From the NCBI GenBank assembly GCA_045599345.1, contig JAZRVV010000020.1, positions 1 to 63,400 of the forward strand: a stretch of DNA of 63,400 bases, given 5' to 3'. The notes under the pieces are model-generated. The model was given only the letters and a program-made list of their open reading frames with translations, was not told the DNA's origin and searched no databases. Below are positions 24,599-33,424 of the stretch, piece after piece. The position numbers were made by a program, and so were the translations under genes. The DNA is from UBA1227 sp045599345. Its GTDB lineage: Bacteria > Bacillota > Clostridia > Oscillospirales > Acutalibacteraceae. Each line of letters opens with the position of its first letter. Positions within the stretch are counted from its first letter, which is position 1.

Positions 24599-25789
24599 TT
24601 AGCATCTAGCAACGCGAATAAGCGAGCAGAGCTCAGCGTTGCTGATAGTGCTTATTTTAGCGCGCGCTTCATTTTCTGTAATTTCATTACTAATAAATGC
24701 TATATCGCCTGTTGTGCCATCAAGGAATGTTGCATCAGCGAATACTGCGCTTACATCATCCTTTAAGGCTCCTTTAAGGCGAATGTAGTATTTGTTAGGT
24801 ATCTCTTGGTAATCCATGATAAGATCTGGCTTTTCTGGACCCCAGAATATTGGGCGACGATTGTTGTCGTGCTCCATACAGTCAAGTGCATCGGCAACAA
24901 CTGCTGATGCAGTTGGAAGTTTGCCGGCGCCCTTGCCGAAGAAGAGCACTTCGTCAGTAGCGTCGCCGTTTACGAGCACAGCGTTAAATACATCGGAAAC
25001 GGAGTTTAGTTGGCTTTCAGCCATTACAATGGCTGGGCTGACAACAATATAGAGCTTGCCGTTTCCGCGGTCCTCGGCTGTGCCGATGAGCTTGATTGAT
25101 GCACCGATGCTTGCTGCGTAAGCAACATCCTCGAGTGCTATTTTTGTAATGCCTTCGCAGTGTACGTTCTTTGGATAAACGTGGTTGCCAAAAGCGAGAG
25201 CAGAGAGGATGCAAATCTTGCGACAAGCATCATGTCCCTCAACGTCAGCTGTTGGGTCCTTTTCGGCATAGCCGTTATCCTGAGCAATTTTGAGTGCATC
25301 AGCAAAAGACATATTTTCACGAATCATCTTGGTCAAGATGAAGTTTGTAGTACCGTTTAAGATACCGTTGATTGATCTGATGTTGTTTGCTTTGAGGCAG
25401 AATGTTAGCGGACGGATAATTGGAATACCGCCACCAACTGATGCTTCAAACATAAAGTTGACATTGTTTTCTTTTGCAAGGGTTATAAGCTCGAGTCCCT
25501 TTTCGGCCACGAGCTCCTTGTTTGATGTTACAACGTGCTTGCCAGCAGCAAGACACTTAGAAACGAAATCAAAAGCAGGAGTCTGACCGCCCATGGTTTC
25601 AATAACGATTTTAACGGTGTCATCAGTTAAAATATCGTTAAAGTCCTTTGTAAATTTTGAGGCATTTTCGTCGCCTGGGAAATCGCGTAAATCAAGGATG
25701 TATTTAACATCAAGTCCTAAATCACGCTTGTTGATAATTTCAACAACGCCGGAACCTACTGTTCCGTATCCCATTACTGCTACGTTCAT
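24599..25789 (-). CDS. hom: homoserine dehydrogenase with shortened C-terminal region
   Basis: 396 residues. The Rossmann start VAVMGYGTVGSGVV binds the nucleotide; TSNKELVAEKG, FEASVGGGIPI, LNGTTNFILT and AEKDPTADVEGHDACRK form the catalytic core. It reduces aspartate semialdehyde to homoserine. Family members with a full ACT domain usually run to about 430 residues; here the last 65 residues (IRLKGALKDDVSAVFAD, ENEARAKISTI) form only a short ACT-like remnant. Allosteric control may therefore be weakened. First gene of a hom-lysC operon. Confidence 0.93.
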   Translation of the reverse strand: MNVAVMGYGTVGSGVVEIINKRDLGLDVKYILDLRDFPGDENASKFTKDFNDILTDDTVKIVIETMGGQTPAFDFVSKCLAAGKHVVTSNKELVAEKGLELITLAKENNVNFMFEASVGGGIPIIRPLTFCLKANNIRSINGILNGTTNFILTKMIRENMSFADALKIAQDNGYAEKDPTADVEGHDACRKICILSALAFGNHVYPKNVHCEGITKIALEDVAYAASIGASIKLIGTAEDRGNGKLYIVVSPAIVMAESQLNSVSDVFNAVLVNGDATDEVLFFGKGAGKLPTASAVVADALDCMEHDNNRRPIFWGPEKPDLIMDYQEIPNKYYIRLKGALKDDVSAVFADATFLDGTTGDIAFISNEITENEARAKISTISNAELCSLIRVARC

Positions 25790-25823
25790 GCGGTCACATC
25801 CTTTCTAAAAAATGAATGTACAT

Positions 25824-25852
25824 ATAATAACACATATACGCGAGCGTATAAA
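25824..25852 (-). promoter_or_regulatory. promoter of hom-lysC with an inverted repeat in the spacer
   Basis: Read leftward: -35 TTTATA, a 17-base spacer, -10 TATTAT. The spacer contains the inverted repeat TATACGC-GA-GCGTATA (25835-25850, plus strand), where a repressor could block polymerase. The hexamers are only fair matches. Confidence 0.5.
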
Positions 25853-25898
25853 TAGTTAATTTTATTAAAATGTACAAGTTTTATAATACATTTTTTAG

Positions 25899-25927
25899 TT
25901 GTTTATTCAATCGGCGTGTTGTAAAAT
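25899..25927 (+). promoter_or_regulatory. promoter of the AI-2E family gene
   Basis: -35 TTGTTT, a 17-base spacer and -10 TAAAAT, with about 25 bases of leader before the start. Confidence 0.65.
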
Positions 25928-25957
25928 AACTATATTCCATAAAAGGTGGTGCTCAAT

Positions 25958-27169
25958 TTGACACAGACCGACAAAAAAAGAAAGTTTATAGTGGATGTTG
26001 CGTACATAGTACTTTTAGTGCTCATGCTTGTCCTTTTCCTTGAATTTGCGTTCTATCCACTTCTTCCTATTTTTATCGCACTTCTTGTTGCGCTGATCCT
26101 TCAGCGACCAATGAAATTTTTGAACAAAAAGCTCAAGATACCAAAGGCTATAATTGCTGTTGTGCTTGTGCTTGTTATGCTCGCTCTTATAGGCTTTGTC
26201 GTATATATTATCGGCGAAAAAGTTGTCGATGAGGCAATAGGATTTGTTAAATTTATTCAGACTTATGTCACGGACTATAATTGGATTGAAAGACAGGTAC
26301 ACAGCATTGTAAATGCTCTTCCAGGATTTATTCATGACAACATAATTGATGGCGTCGACGAGGTCCTTGCAAACCTCAAAATTGCTATGGAAAATGATGC
26401 TGCGGCTGGTGACTATACAATCAGTTTGTCATCTATTGATTTCTCATTTTTGACAGATAAATTGGCAGGCGGAATTTCAACTGGTGTATCTGGCGTGATT
26501 GCGACCGCAAAGCACGTACCTTCAATACTTGTAGCAATTATCATCGGCATCATTTTATGTGTATTTATGACCATTGAATATGATGATGTCATTGATATTA
26601 TCGAGAGGCTTTTGAGTGAGGAAAATGCGCTCAAATTTGATGCCACAAGACGTGTTATGAAACACTCTGTGGGCAGCCTCGCAAAAGCTTATGCTGTGAT
26701 ATGCACGTTGACTTTTGCTGAGCTCACAATCGGGCTTACAGTTTTGAAAGCGATGGGCATTTTCAGTGGCAATTATCTTGTTATTATTGCACTAATTACG
26801 GCGGTTCTTGATATCTTGCCTGTAATGGGGATTGGCACAGTAATGTGGCCGTGGATGGCATTGTGCCTTGTTTCTGGCGATACAAAGATGCTGATTGGAC
26901 TCTTTGTTATCTACGCTATAATTACAGTTGTTCGTCATATCATAGAGCCAAAGCTTATTTCAGATACAATGGAACTCCCAGCAGCCCTTACACTTTCAGT
27001 AATGTACATAGGACTCAAGTTCTTTGGCGTACTTGGTATGTTCGCGTTTATCCTTGTTCTTTACTGTGTGGTTGCCCTTAACAAGGAGGGTGTAATTCAT
27101 CTAACAAGGGAACCAGATGCTCCGCCGGCAGAAGAAACAGTAGAAGAAGCTGAAAAAGCAGCTGAATAA
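25958..27169 (+). CDS. AI-2E family (PF01594) membrane transporter, YtvI-like
   Basis: 403 residues with about eight membrane segments in the AI-2E pattern: a pair near the N-terminus, a cluster, an extracytoplasmic region (residues 95-160), and the conserved late block ILPVMGIGTVMWPWM and RHIIEPKLI. The family includes the autoinducer-2 exporter TqsA and sporulation protein YtvI; substrates are mostly unknown. I place the start at the TTG at 25958, because AAAGGTGG lies 8 bases upstream and overlaps the earlier GTG codons. The C-terminal 20 residues are acidic and alanine-rich. Single-gene unit. Confidence 0.85.
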   Translation: MTQTDKKRKFIVDVAYIVLLVLMLVLFLEFAFYPLLPIFIALLVALILQRPMKFLNKKLKIPKAIIAVVLVLVMLALIGFVVYIIGEKVVDEAIGFVKFIQTYVTDYNWIERQVHSIVNALPGFIHDNIIDGVDEVLANLKIAMENDAAAGDYTISLSSIDFSFLTDKLAGGISTGVSGVIATAKHVPSILVAIIIGIILCVFMTIEYDDVIDIIERLLSEENALKFDATRRVMKHSVGSLAKAYAVICTLTFAELTIGLTVLKAMGIFSGNYLVIIALITAVLDILPVMGIGTVMWPWMALCLVSGDTKMLIGLFVIYAIITVVRHIIEPKLISDTMELPAALTLSVMYIGLKFFGVLGMFAFILVLYCVVALNKEGVIHLTREPDAPPAEETVEEAEKAAE

Positions 27170-27180
27170 ATCAGGTTTAA

Positions 27181-27206
27181 AGCCCCTCGATTGAGGGGCT
27201 TTTTTG
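27181..27206 (+). terminator. intrinsic terminator after the AI-2E family gene
   Basis: An 8-bp stem (AGCCCCTC / GAGGGGCT) with a 4-base loop is followed by six to seven T. Confidence 0.9.
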
Positions 27207-27236
27207 ATGCCATATTTAATAATTTTACCGATATTG

Positions 27237-27265
27237 TTTATTTTTCGCGCGCACTGTGTTATACT
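27237..27265 (+). promoter_or_regulatory. promoter of the ten-gene rpe-to-cinA-like operon
   Basis: -35 TTTATT, a 17-base spacer and an extended -10 (TGT before TATACT). The leader before rpe is about 30 bases. I see no other convincing promoter or terminator until 38461. Confidence 0.6.
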
Positions 27266-27300
27266 GTTTTAGATTATTTATATTATAGGGGTAAATTATT

Positions 27301-27960
27301 ATGATTATTATATCTCCATCACTTCTTTCATGCGACTTTGCCAAAATGGGCGAGGAAGTTAAGAGAATGGAAGAAGGCGGCGCGCAGTGGATGCACATCG
27401 ATGTAATGGACGGTCACTTTGTTCCAAACATCACAATAGGTGCACCAGTGCTTGGAAGCCTTAAAAAAGATATGAATAGTGTAGCAGACGTACACCTCAT
27501 GATTACAGACCCACTCAAATATGTTGAGGACTTTGCAAAGGCTGGTGCTGATTACATCACCTTCCATGTTGAGTCTGATAGCGATCCACTTGAGACAATC
27601 AACAAGATTAGGGAGCTTGGTTGTAAGCCTTCCATCAGTGTCAAGCCAAAGACACCGGCAGAGGCAATCTTCCCTTACCTTGAACTTTTAGATATGGTTC
27701 TCGTTATGACAGTAGAGCCAGGCTTTGGCGGACAGTCCTTTATGGAAGATATGATGCCAAAGGTAAAGGCTATTCGTGAGGAATGCGAAAAGCGTGGTCT
27801 TCACGATATGCACATCGAAGTAGATGGTGGCATTAGTAGCGATACAATCGCAACGGCTGCCAAGGCAGGAGCCAATGTATTCGTTTCAGGCAGTGCAATT
27901 TTTAAAGCACCGGATGCAAAGGCTATTATCACAGAACTTAAGGAGAAAGCAGCAGTATGA
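27301..27960 (+). CDS. rpe: ribulose-phosphate 3-epimerase
   Basis: 219 residues, a TIM barrel. SPSLLSCDFAKM, MHIDVMDGHFVPN (catalytic Asp and metal ligand), DVHLMI, VEPGFGGQ and EVDGGI are all present. It interconverts ribulose-5-phosphate and xylulose-5-phosphate in the pentose phosphate pathway. It heads the operon and overlaps the RnfD-like gene by 4 bases (ATGA), so the two are translationally coupled although their jobs appear unrelated. Confidence 0.96.
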   Translation: MIIISPSLLSCDFAKMGEEVKRMEEGGAQWMHIDVMDGHFVPNITIGAPVLGSLKKDMNSVADVHLMITDPLKYVEDFAKAGADYITFHVESDSDPLETINKIRELGCKPSISVKPKTPAEAIFPYLELLDMVLVMTVEPGFGGQSFMEDMMPKVKAIREECEKRGLHDMHIEVDGGISSDTIATAAKAGANVFVSGSAIFKAPDAKAIITELKEKAAV

Positions 27961-29357
27961 ACAAAGTCCGCTCTTACATGATTGATATGCTAATCATGCT
28001 TGCGGCTGCAGCGGTAGTTGCAGTTTACACTTATGGTGTACGCGCGCTTTGGAGCATAGTATTGTCAATCATAGCAGCAGTAGCGACTGAGGCGATAGGC
28101 TACATCGCATTTATGAAGCAAAACCCAACCAAGATTGCGGATCTCTCCGCTATCTTTACCGGTGTTGCAGTAGCCTTGGCACTTCCGTCCTCTGCACCAT
28201 TCTGGCTTGCACCAGCAGGCGCAGCGTTTGCAATTGCTGTTGCCAAATTGCCATTTGGTGACACCACAACAGCACCGTTTGTGCCAGCAGCAGTCGGCAT
28301 TGGATTTGTAACTCTTAGCTATCCAGCTATTGTTTTCAAATATCCAAGCCTTGCAATCGGCAAGCTTACAGCATCAATAAATGGAACAAGTTTTGTCGAG
28401 GGTACTTCCCTTGCACAGATGCTTGCCCAATCAAGGTCAATCGGCACCAACATACTCAATGTACTTGATGTATTTGTTGGTAGGATACCTGGACCTATGG
28501 GCGCATCTTGCCTCATCTTGATGATAGGCACGTTCTTCTATCTTGTAATTAGGAAGCAGAGCGGTGCTATTACAACATTTAGCTTTATTTTGACATGCGC
28601 AATACTTGCTTTCCTTTTCCCACGTGTATTGACAGGACGTCTTTACTCAGTACTTATGGAACTTGGCGCAGGACTCCTTTTCTACTCGGCAGTATTCTTT
28701 ATGTCAGACCCTGCAACCAATCCAAACACCAACCTTGGCAAGGTCCTGTATGGTGTTACAGGTGGTATCCTTGCAATGATACTTCGCCATGTTGGCGCAT
28801 ATGAGGACAGCGTAATTTTTGTTGTTCTCATTATGAATGCAATCTCTGATGTTTTTGATGGTTTTGGCGAGACATTAAAGCTTATCATTCAAAACAAGGG
28901 CAAGCTTCCAAAGAGCGAAAAGCAGCCTCGCCGTAAGAGGGCTGAGCTAGCTTTGGCTGATGGTCCAGAGACAAGCGAAGAGTCTGATGCTACAGAGGAA
29001 CTTCCTATTGAGGCTGCAAAAGAAAGTCTTCCTATGGACGACTTTGTTCAAAGCGATATAGTTGAAGCCTCAGAAACTGCTGATCAGCCTTTGAATCCGG
29101 CTCCAGTAGTTGCTCCACAGGACACAAATAGGGCTCAAGAGATACTTGATGAAATTGTAGGAGGAATCGAGGCTTCCAGTGGACGTCTCGATGACGACGC
29201 CCTAATCAACCAACCTTTGAAGAGTAACGAACAGAACGTTGTGACTCCAACACCTGACGTGCTCAGCATGTCAGTTGACGAAATGCTTGAGGCAATCAAG
29301 TCAAACATTGAAAATGGCGATGTACCTTCAGAGGAAGGAGGTAATCTTGATGAATAA
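27957..29357 (+). CDS. RnfD-like membrane protein (NqrB/RnfD family) with acidic C-terminal tail
   Basis: 466 residues. Residues 1-315 carry eight to ten membrane segments with the NQR2/RnfD layout: an N-terminal RSYMIDMLIM helix, GVAVALALPSSAPFW, LFVGRIPGPMGASCLI-type loop (DVFVGRIPGPMG) and MSDPATNPN. In true RnfD a Thr in an SGAT motif carries covalent FMN; the matching site here reads V147-E148-G149-T150, so the flavin-transfer motif is not intact. The last 150 residues form an acidic, probably disordered tail absent from ordinary RnfD. It contains the motif LPMDDFVQSDIVEAS at 358-372, nearly repeated in the protein at 11148. Next come RnfE- and RnfA-like genes, with an 8-base overlap. 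Family clear; electron transfer doubtful. Confidence 0.78.
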   Translation: MNKVRSYMIDMLIMLAAAAVVAVYTYGVRALWSIVLSIIAAVATEAIGYIAFMKQNPTKIADLSAIFTGVAVALALPSSAPFWLAPAGAAFAIAVAKLPFGDTTTAPFVPAAVGIGFVTLSYPAIVFKYPSLAIGKLTASINGTSFVEGTSLAQMLAQSRSIGTNILNVLDVFVGRIPGPMGASCLILMIGTFFYLVIRKQSGAITTFSFILTCAILAFLFPRVLTGRLYSVLMELGAGLLFYSAVFFMSDPATNPNTNLGKVLYGVTGGILAMILRHVGAYEDSVIFVVLIMNAISDVFDGFGETLKLIIQNKGKLPKSEKQPRRKRAELALADGPETSEESDATEELPIEAAKESLPMDDFVQSDIVEASETADQPLNPAPVVAPQDTNRAQEILDEIVGGIEASSGRLDDDALINQPLKSNEQNVVTPTPDVLSMSVDEMLEAIKSNIENGDVPSEEGGNLDE

Positions 29358-30468
29358 CAAGAATTATCTCTTCCAAGAAGTTCTTTTAAAGAACCCTGTG
29401 CTTGTTGGAACAATCGGACTCTGTCCAGTAGTTGCAATCAGCACTTCTCTCAAGGCAGCACTTATTATGTCTGCCATCACAATAATCACATTGATAGTAG
29501 CGCAAGCTTTGACATCACTTCTTTTGAAGCACTTGCCACAGTGGGTTCGTCTTGGACTTTACACACTTGTTGGTATGATTGTTGTAATCCCTGCAATGTA
29601 CATTGCAGACAAGCATAGCCCAGAGACTATGCTCGCACTTGGTATTTACTTCCCATTGCTCGCAGTAAATCCGCTTGTTGTTAGAAACTGTGAGCGAGAG
29701 GCAGTGGACTCAAGTTTTGGTAGGTCAATAATGACTTCAATTTGTGCCGGTATTGGTTACTCAGCTGTACTTATCATTGTTGGTATAGTTCGTGAGATAT
29801 TAGGCGCTGGTACAATTTGGGGTAAAGAAATTAAATTCTTAAACCCTGCGGCAGCATTCTTGATGCCAGTAGGTGGATTTATCATCATCGCATATCTTGC
29901 ATCTATCCTTAGAATTTATTTCAGAGATATAGATCCAGAGTTTGCTGATGATTTGATTGAGAATTCTAGAACAAATATAAAGGGCAGCCGAAAGGCTAAG
30001 CTTCAGCTTAAGGGTGCGAAATATGCAGATGGTTCTGGTGCTCAGCCAAGAGCTCCAAGACAAAAACGCACCAAGGCTCCAAAGAAGCCAAAGGAAAAGC
30101 GCAGGCCAGAACAGGAGAAGCAGCCAAAGCAGAGGCTTGAGGTTATGACACTTGAGGAGGCAGAAGAGCTCCGTTCAGCATCGCTTCCACCTGTTGAGAC
30201 AACGGTACAAGCAGAGCTTGCACCGCTCGAAAACGAGGAGCAAGCTGAAATAGTAGCAAAGGCAGCCGAGTCAAAACCAGTTAGCGATAAAACTTCCCGA
30301 TTTGAATTCGTAACTCTTGATTTGTCTAAAGAAGCTAAGTCACAAGAAGAAGCTGAGCGCTTTGCAGCAGCAGTAGCAGCTAACAAGGAACAGCGCGCAC
30401 AGCGTCAAAAGTCTAAGCGTGGACAGGCAAGAAAGGTTAAGGAAGAAAAGGAGGGTGAAGAAGAATGA
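29350..30468 (+). CDS. RnfE-like membrane protein with charged C-terminal extension
   Basis: 372 residues, starting at the ATG that overlaps the RnfD-like stop (GGAGG 8 bases upstream). Residues 1-215 match RnfE/NqrD: NPVLVGTIGLCPVVAISTSL with C25 in the GLCP motif, then PLLAVNP and VREILGAGTIWG. In canonical RnfE the second iron-sulfur Cys follows the VN of this motif; here it is Pro108, and a Cys appears six residues later (C114). Residues 216-372 are an added tail, first strongly basic (RQKRTKAPKKPKEKRRP), then acidic and alanine-rich, then basic again. Family assignment is firm; cluster binding with RnfA is doubtful. Confidence 0.8.
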   Translation: MNNKNYLFQEVLLKNPVLVGTIGLCPVVAISTSLKAALIMSAITIITLIVAQALTSLLLKHLPQWVRLGLYTLVGMIVVIPAMYIADKHSPETMLALGIYFPLLAVNPLVVRNCEREAVDSSFGRSIMTSICAGIGYSAVLIIVGIVREILGAGTIWGKEIKFLNPAAAFLMPVGGFIIIAYLASILRIYFRDIDPEFADDLIENSRTNIKGSRKAKLQLKGAKYADGSGAQPRAPRQKRTKAPKKPKEKRRPEQEKQPKQRLEVMTLEEAEELRSASLPPVETTVQAELAPLENEEQAEIVAKAAESKPVSDKTSRFEFVTLDLSKEAKSQEEAERFAAAVAANKEQRAQRQKSKRGQARKVKEEKEGEEE

Positions 30469-31079
30469 AACTTATAGCAGCATTTATCGCAGCTTTCGTT
30501 TATGTATCTTTGACCCAGAACCTTGTCCTTACCGGCGGTTATGGTGCAAGTGAAGCAATCCGTTCAGCAGCTAGACCAAAACAGATCATGCTGTTCTCAA
30601 TTATGATTGCTTACTTCTCAACAGTAACAAGTCTTATCTGTCGAGTAGTACTTTTCATACCTGCATTTAAAAACAGCAACGAGATTGTATCTCTTGCAGT
30701 TTATGCAGTAGTTTTGACTCTTGTGTACTTCATATCAGTCATTATTTTGAAGGCACTTCTTAAGACATCTGACTGGTCTGATTTAGAGCAGGAGAAATTC
30801 CTTCGCCAGACAGCAGTTGCATCATTTAACACAATAGTACTTGCAATTCCATTTATCACAGAGAAGGCAACCTATGGTGTTCATGAGGCGATAGCTCAAG
30901 GTCTTGGTGCAGGAGTAGCATTCCTCATTGCGACACTACTCATCCATATTGGTATGAGACGTCTTGAGGATAACACTGAAATACCAATGAGCTTTAAAGG
31001 CACACCTGCACTCTTTATGTACATTGCAATTTTGTGTCTTGCTTTCACAGGTATTTTGGGCAAATCACTATTCTTTTAA
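30465..31079 (+). CDS. RnfA-like membrane protein lacking cluster cysteines
   Basis: 204 residues, six membrane segments. The C-terminal block IPMSFKGTPALFMYIAILC and LAFTGILG aligns with the RnfA block PFKGxAIxMITAGLMSLAFxGF, and the start QNLVLT aligns with NNFVLV. Where RnfA has GLCP, this protein has G27-A28-S29-E30; where RnfA has TNCAVLG, it has N122-T123. Both iron-sulfur ligands are therefore Ser/Thr. It overlaps the RnfE-like gene by 4 bases. The trio D-E-A follows Rnf gene order without the C, G and B genes. It probably still forms the inverted A-E membrane pair; electron transfer through it is unlikely. Confidence 0.75.
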   Translation: MKLIAAFIAAFVYVSLTQNLVLTGGYGASEAIRSAARPKQIMLFSIMIAYFSTVTSLICRVVLFIPAFKNSNEIVSLAVYAVVLTLVYFISVIILKALLKTSDWSDLEQEKFLRQTAVASFNTIVLAIPFITEKATYGVHEAIAQGLGAGVAFLIATLLIHIGMRRLEDNTEIPMSFKGTPALFMYIAILCLAFTGILGKSLFF

Positions 31080-31097
31080 TTTTTAGGAGGGGAAATC

Positions 31098-32228
31098 GTG
31101 GAGTGCTATTTTGATAACAGCGCTACGACACAGCCAACGCGTAAGGTCGTTGATGCTATGGTCTTGGCGTTGACTGATTGCTATGGCAACCCTTCCTCTC
31201 TTCATCGCGTTGGTGACGCCGCAAGCGAGAAGCTACAAGCGGCGCGCGAGACGCTTGCAAAATCGCTCTCGTGTGACCCTACGGAAGTGTATTTTACTTC
31301 CGGTGGTACCGAGAGCAACAACATCAGCATAATGGGCGCCGCTTACGCATTGCGTCGTCGTGGTAACAGAATTGTTACCACCTGTGTCGAGCATCCATCT
31401 GTACTTGAGTGTATGGATAGGCTCAGCGAAGAAGGTTTTGATGTAATCAAACTTCCAGTTGATGCTACGGGCCATATAAGTGAGACAGACCTTGCTGATG
31501 CAATTGACGAGAATACAATTCTTGTCAGCATAATGTATGTTAACAATGAGGTTGGTAGTATCCAACCTATCAAGGCGGCTGCAAGCGCTATCAAGCGCTC
31601 GGGCGCACCAGCACTGCTTCATGTCGATGCGGTACAGGCCTTTGGCAAGCTGCCAATAAAGCCTGCATCCCTTGGCATCGACCTTATGAGCATCAGTGCT
31701 CATAAAGTGCATGGTCCAAAGGGACAAGGTGCCTTGTACATGAAAAAGGGTACCCGCCTAAAACCATATATTCTTGGCGGTGGTCAGGAAAACGGCGTGC
31801 GTTCTGGTACGCACGGCATGCCTGGCATTGCAGGGCTTGGTGCTGCAGTAAGCGAAATTGGTGATATAGAAATAAACAGTAAGTATGTTGCCACACTCAA
31901 GGCAAAGCTCCTTGACCAATTGTCAACAGAGGAAAATCTGGTAATAAACTCGCCAGATGATTTCCCGTATATCCTAAACATATCGCTTCAAGGAGTCCCA
32001 TCAGAGGTGCTCCGTAATTTCCTTTCGGAATGTGGAGTATATGTTTCAACTGGTTCTGCATGTTCAAAAGGGCACCGCAGCTATGTTTTAACTAGCATGG
32101 GTCTTGACACAAAAGTAATAGACTCTGCTATTCGAATTAGTTTTTCTCGCTTTAACACTGAGGAGGAGGTAGTTTACCTCGCCGAATCTTTAAAGCGCGC
32201 AAATAAATCACTTAGGAAAGTACACTGA
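31098..32228 (+). CDS. cysteine desulfurase (NifS/IscS family; NifZ-like partner of ThiI)
   Basis: 376 residues, PLP enzyme that takes sulfur from cysteine. NSATTQP and TSGGTESNN bind PLP phosphate, HVDAVQ supplies the cofactor Asp, SAHKVHGPKG has the PLP Lys (K203), and STGSACSKG the sulfur-carrying Cys (C322). It directly precedes thiI, sharing one base, as in the nifZ-thiI pair of Bacillus, so its main job is probably sulfur for 4-thiouridine in tRNA. It might also serve the minimal Suf pair at 44.3 kb. Start codon GTG with GAGGGG upstream. Confidence 0.93.
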   Translation: MECYFDNSATTQPTRKVVDAMVLALTDCYGNPSSLHRVGDAASEKLQAARETLAKSLSCDPTEVYFTSGGTESNNISIMGAAYALRRRGNRIVTTCVEHPSVLECMDRLSEEGFDVIKLPVDATGHISETDLADAIDENTILVSIMYVNNEVGSIQPIKAAASAIKRSGAPALLHVDAVQAFGKLPIKPASLGIDLMSISAHKVHGPKGQGALYMKKGTRLKPYILGGGQENGVRSGTHGMPGIAGLGAAVSEIGDIEINSKYVATLKAKLLDQLSTEENLVINSPDDFPYILNISLQGVPSEVLRNFLSECGVYVSTGSACSKGHRSYVLTSMGLDTKVIDSAIRISFSRFNTEEEVVYLAESLKRANKSLRKVH

Positions 32229-33412
32229 TGAAAGAATTTATTCTAATCAAAAATGGAGAGATAGCACTCAAGGGACTTAATCGTTCAACATTTGAGGATG
32301 CTCTTGTTAAGAATATTAAGCGCAGACTATCCCCAATACTCAAAGCTGATATTACTAAATCTCAGTCGACAATAATGGTGGAGCCACTGACAGAGAATCC
32401 AGATATGGATGCTGCTGTAGAGGCTATTAAAAGAGTCTTTGGTATCGCAGGTTTTTCACGTGCTGCTGCATGTGAAAAAGATATGGATGTCATGAGACAG
32501 GTTGTTGTCGATTACCTTGCTGATACGTATCGTGAGTGCAAGACATTCAAGGTTGAGGCAAGGCGCTCTGATAAGAAGTTTCCTTTAAACTCACCAGAGA
32601 TTTGTCGTGAACTTGGCGGAGAGATTCTTTCACATTTCCCACACCTTCGTGTGGATGTTCACAGTCCTGACCTCGTAGTAAATGTTGAGGTACGAGAGAA
32701 GTATACATTCATTCATGGCAACCAGATTAAGGGTGCTGGCGGCATGCCGGTTGGCACATCTGGCCGTGCTGCAGTGATGATATCGGGCGGCATCGATAGT
32801 CCAGTAGCTGCTTGGACGATGGCCAAGCGTGGACTTGTGCTTGATGCAATACACTTTGCTTCTCCACCGTATACAAGTCAGCGTGCTGAGCAAAAAGTGC
32901 ATGAGCTCCTTGGCAAGGTGTCAAAGTATAGTGGCTCTATTAATTTGCTCGTAGTACCATTTACCGAGATTCAGGAGCACATAAAGGACGATTGTCCCGA
33001 GGACCTTTTCACAATTATCATGCGACGCATGATGATGCGCATTGCAATAGAACTTGCAAAGCGCCAAGGATGCGGCGCAATCATCACTGGCGAGAGTCTC
33101 GCCCAGGTCGCAAGCCAAACGCTCCTTGCTCTTGGCTGCACGGATGCTGTGGCAACAATGCCAGTGTTCCGTCCACTTATTGGAATGGACAAGAACGATA
33201 TTGTTGAGATATCGAGAAAGATTGATACTTTTTCGATTTCAATAGAACCTTATGAGGACTGTTGCACAGTCTTTACTCCAAAGCATCCGCGCCTTCGCCC
33301 AACACTTGAGGACGTAGAGGATGCCGAGAAGGCGCTTGACATGGACGCCCTTATTAGGCGCGCCATAGATGGTGTAAAAATCGTAGTAATCGATAAATCC
33401 CTAGACGTATAA
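32228..33412 (+). CDS. thiI: tRNA 4-thiouridine synthase ThiI
   Basis: 394 residues: an N-terminal ferredoxin-like and THUMP region (RRSDKKFPLNSPEICRELGG) and a PP-loop ATPase domain with SGGIDS at 186-191. It adenylates U8 of tRNA and accepts sulfur from the desulfurase encoded just upstream. Like most Firmicute forms it lacks the C-terminal rhodanese domain of the E. coli enzyme, so sulfur is probably passed directly. The start overlaps the upstream stop by one base. Confidence 0.95.
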   Translation: MKEFILIKNGEIALKGLNRSTFEDALVKNIKRRLSPILKADITKSQSTIMVEPLTENPDMDAAVEAIKRVFGIAGFSRAAACEKDMDVMRQVVVDYLADTYRECKTFKVEARRSDKKFPLNSPEICRELGGEILSHFPHLRVDVHSPDLVVNVEVREKYTFIHGNQIKGAGGMPVGTSGRAAVMISGGIDSPVAAWTMAKRGLVLDAIHFASPPYTSQRAEQKVHELLGKVSKYSGSINLLVVPFTEIQEHIKDDCPEDLFTIIMRRMMMRIAIELAKRQGCGAIITGESLAQVASQTLLALGCTDAVATMPVFRPLIGMDKNDIVEISRKIDTFSISIEPYEDCCTVFTPKHPRLRPTLEDVEDAEKALDMDALIRRAIDGVKIVVIDKSLDV

Positions 33413-33424
33413 GAGGTGTTTGTC

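Noticed and set aside
25790..25945. Riboswitch or T-box before hom-lysC
   Set aside because: The leader is only about 30 bases, with no T-box sequence and no terminator hairpin.
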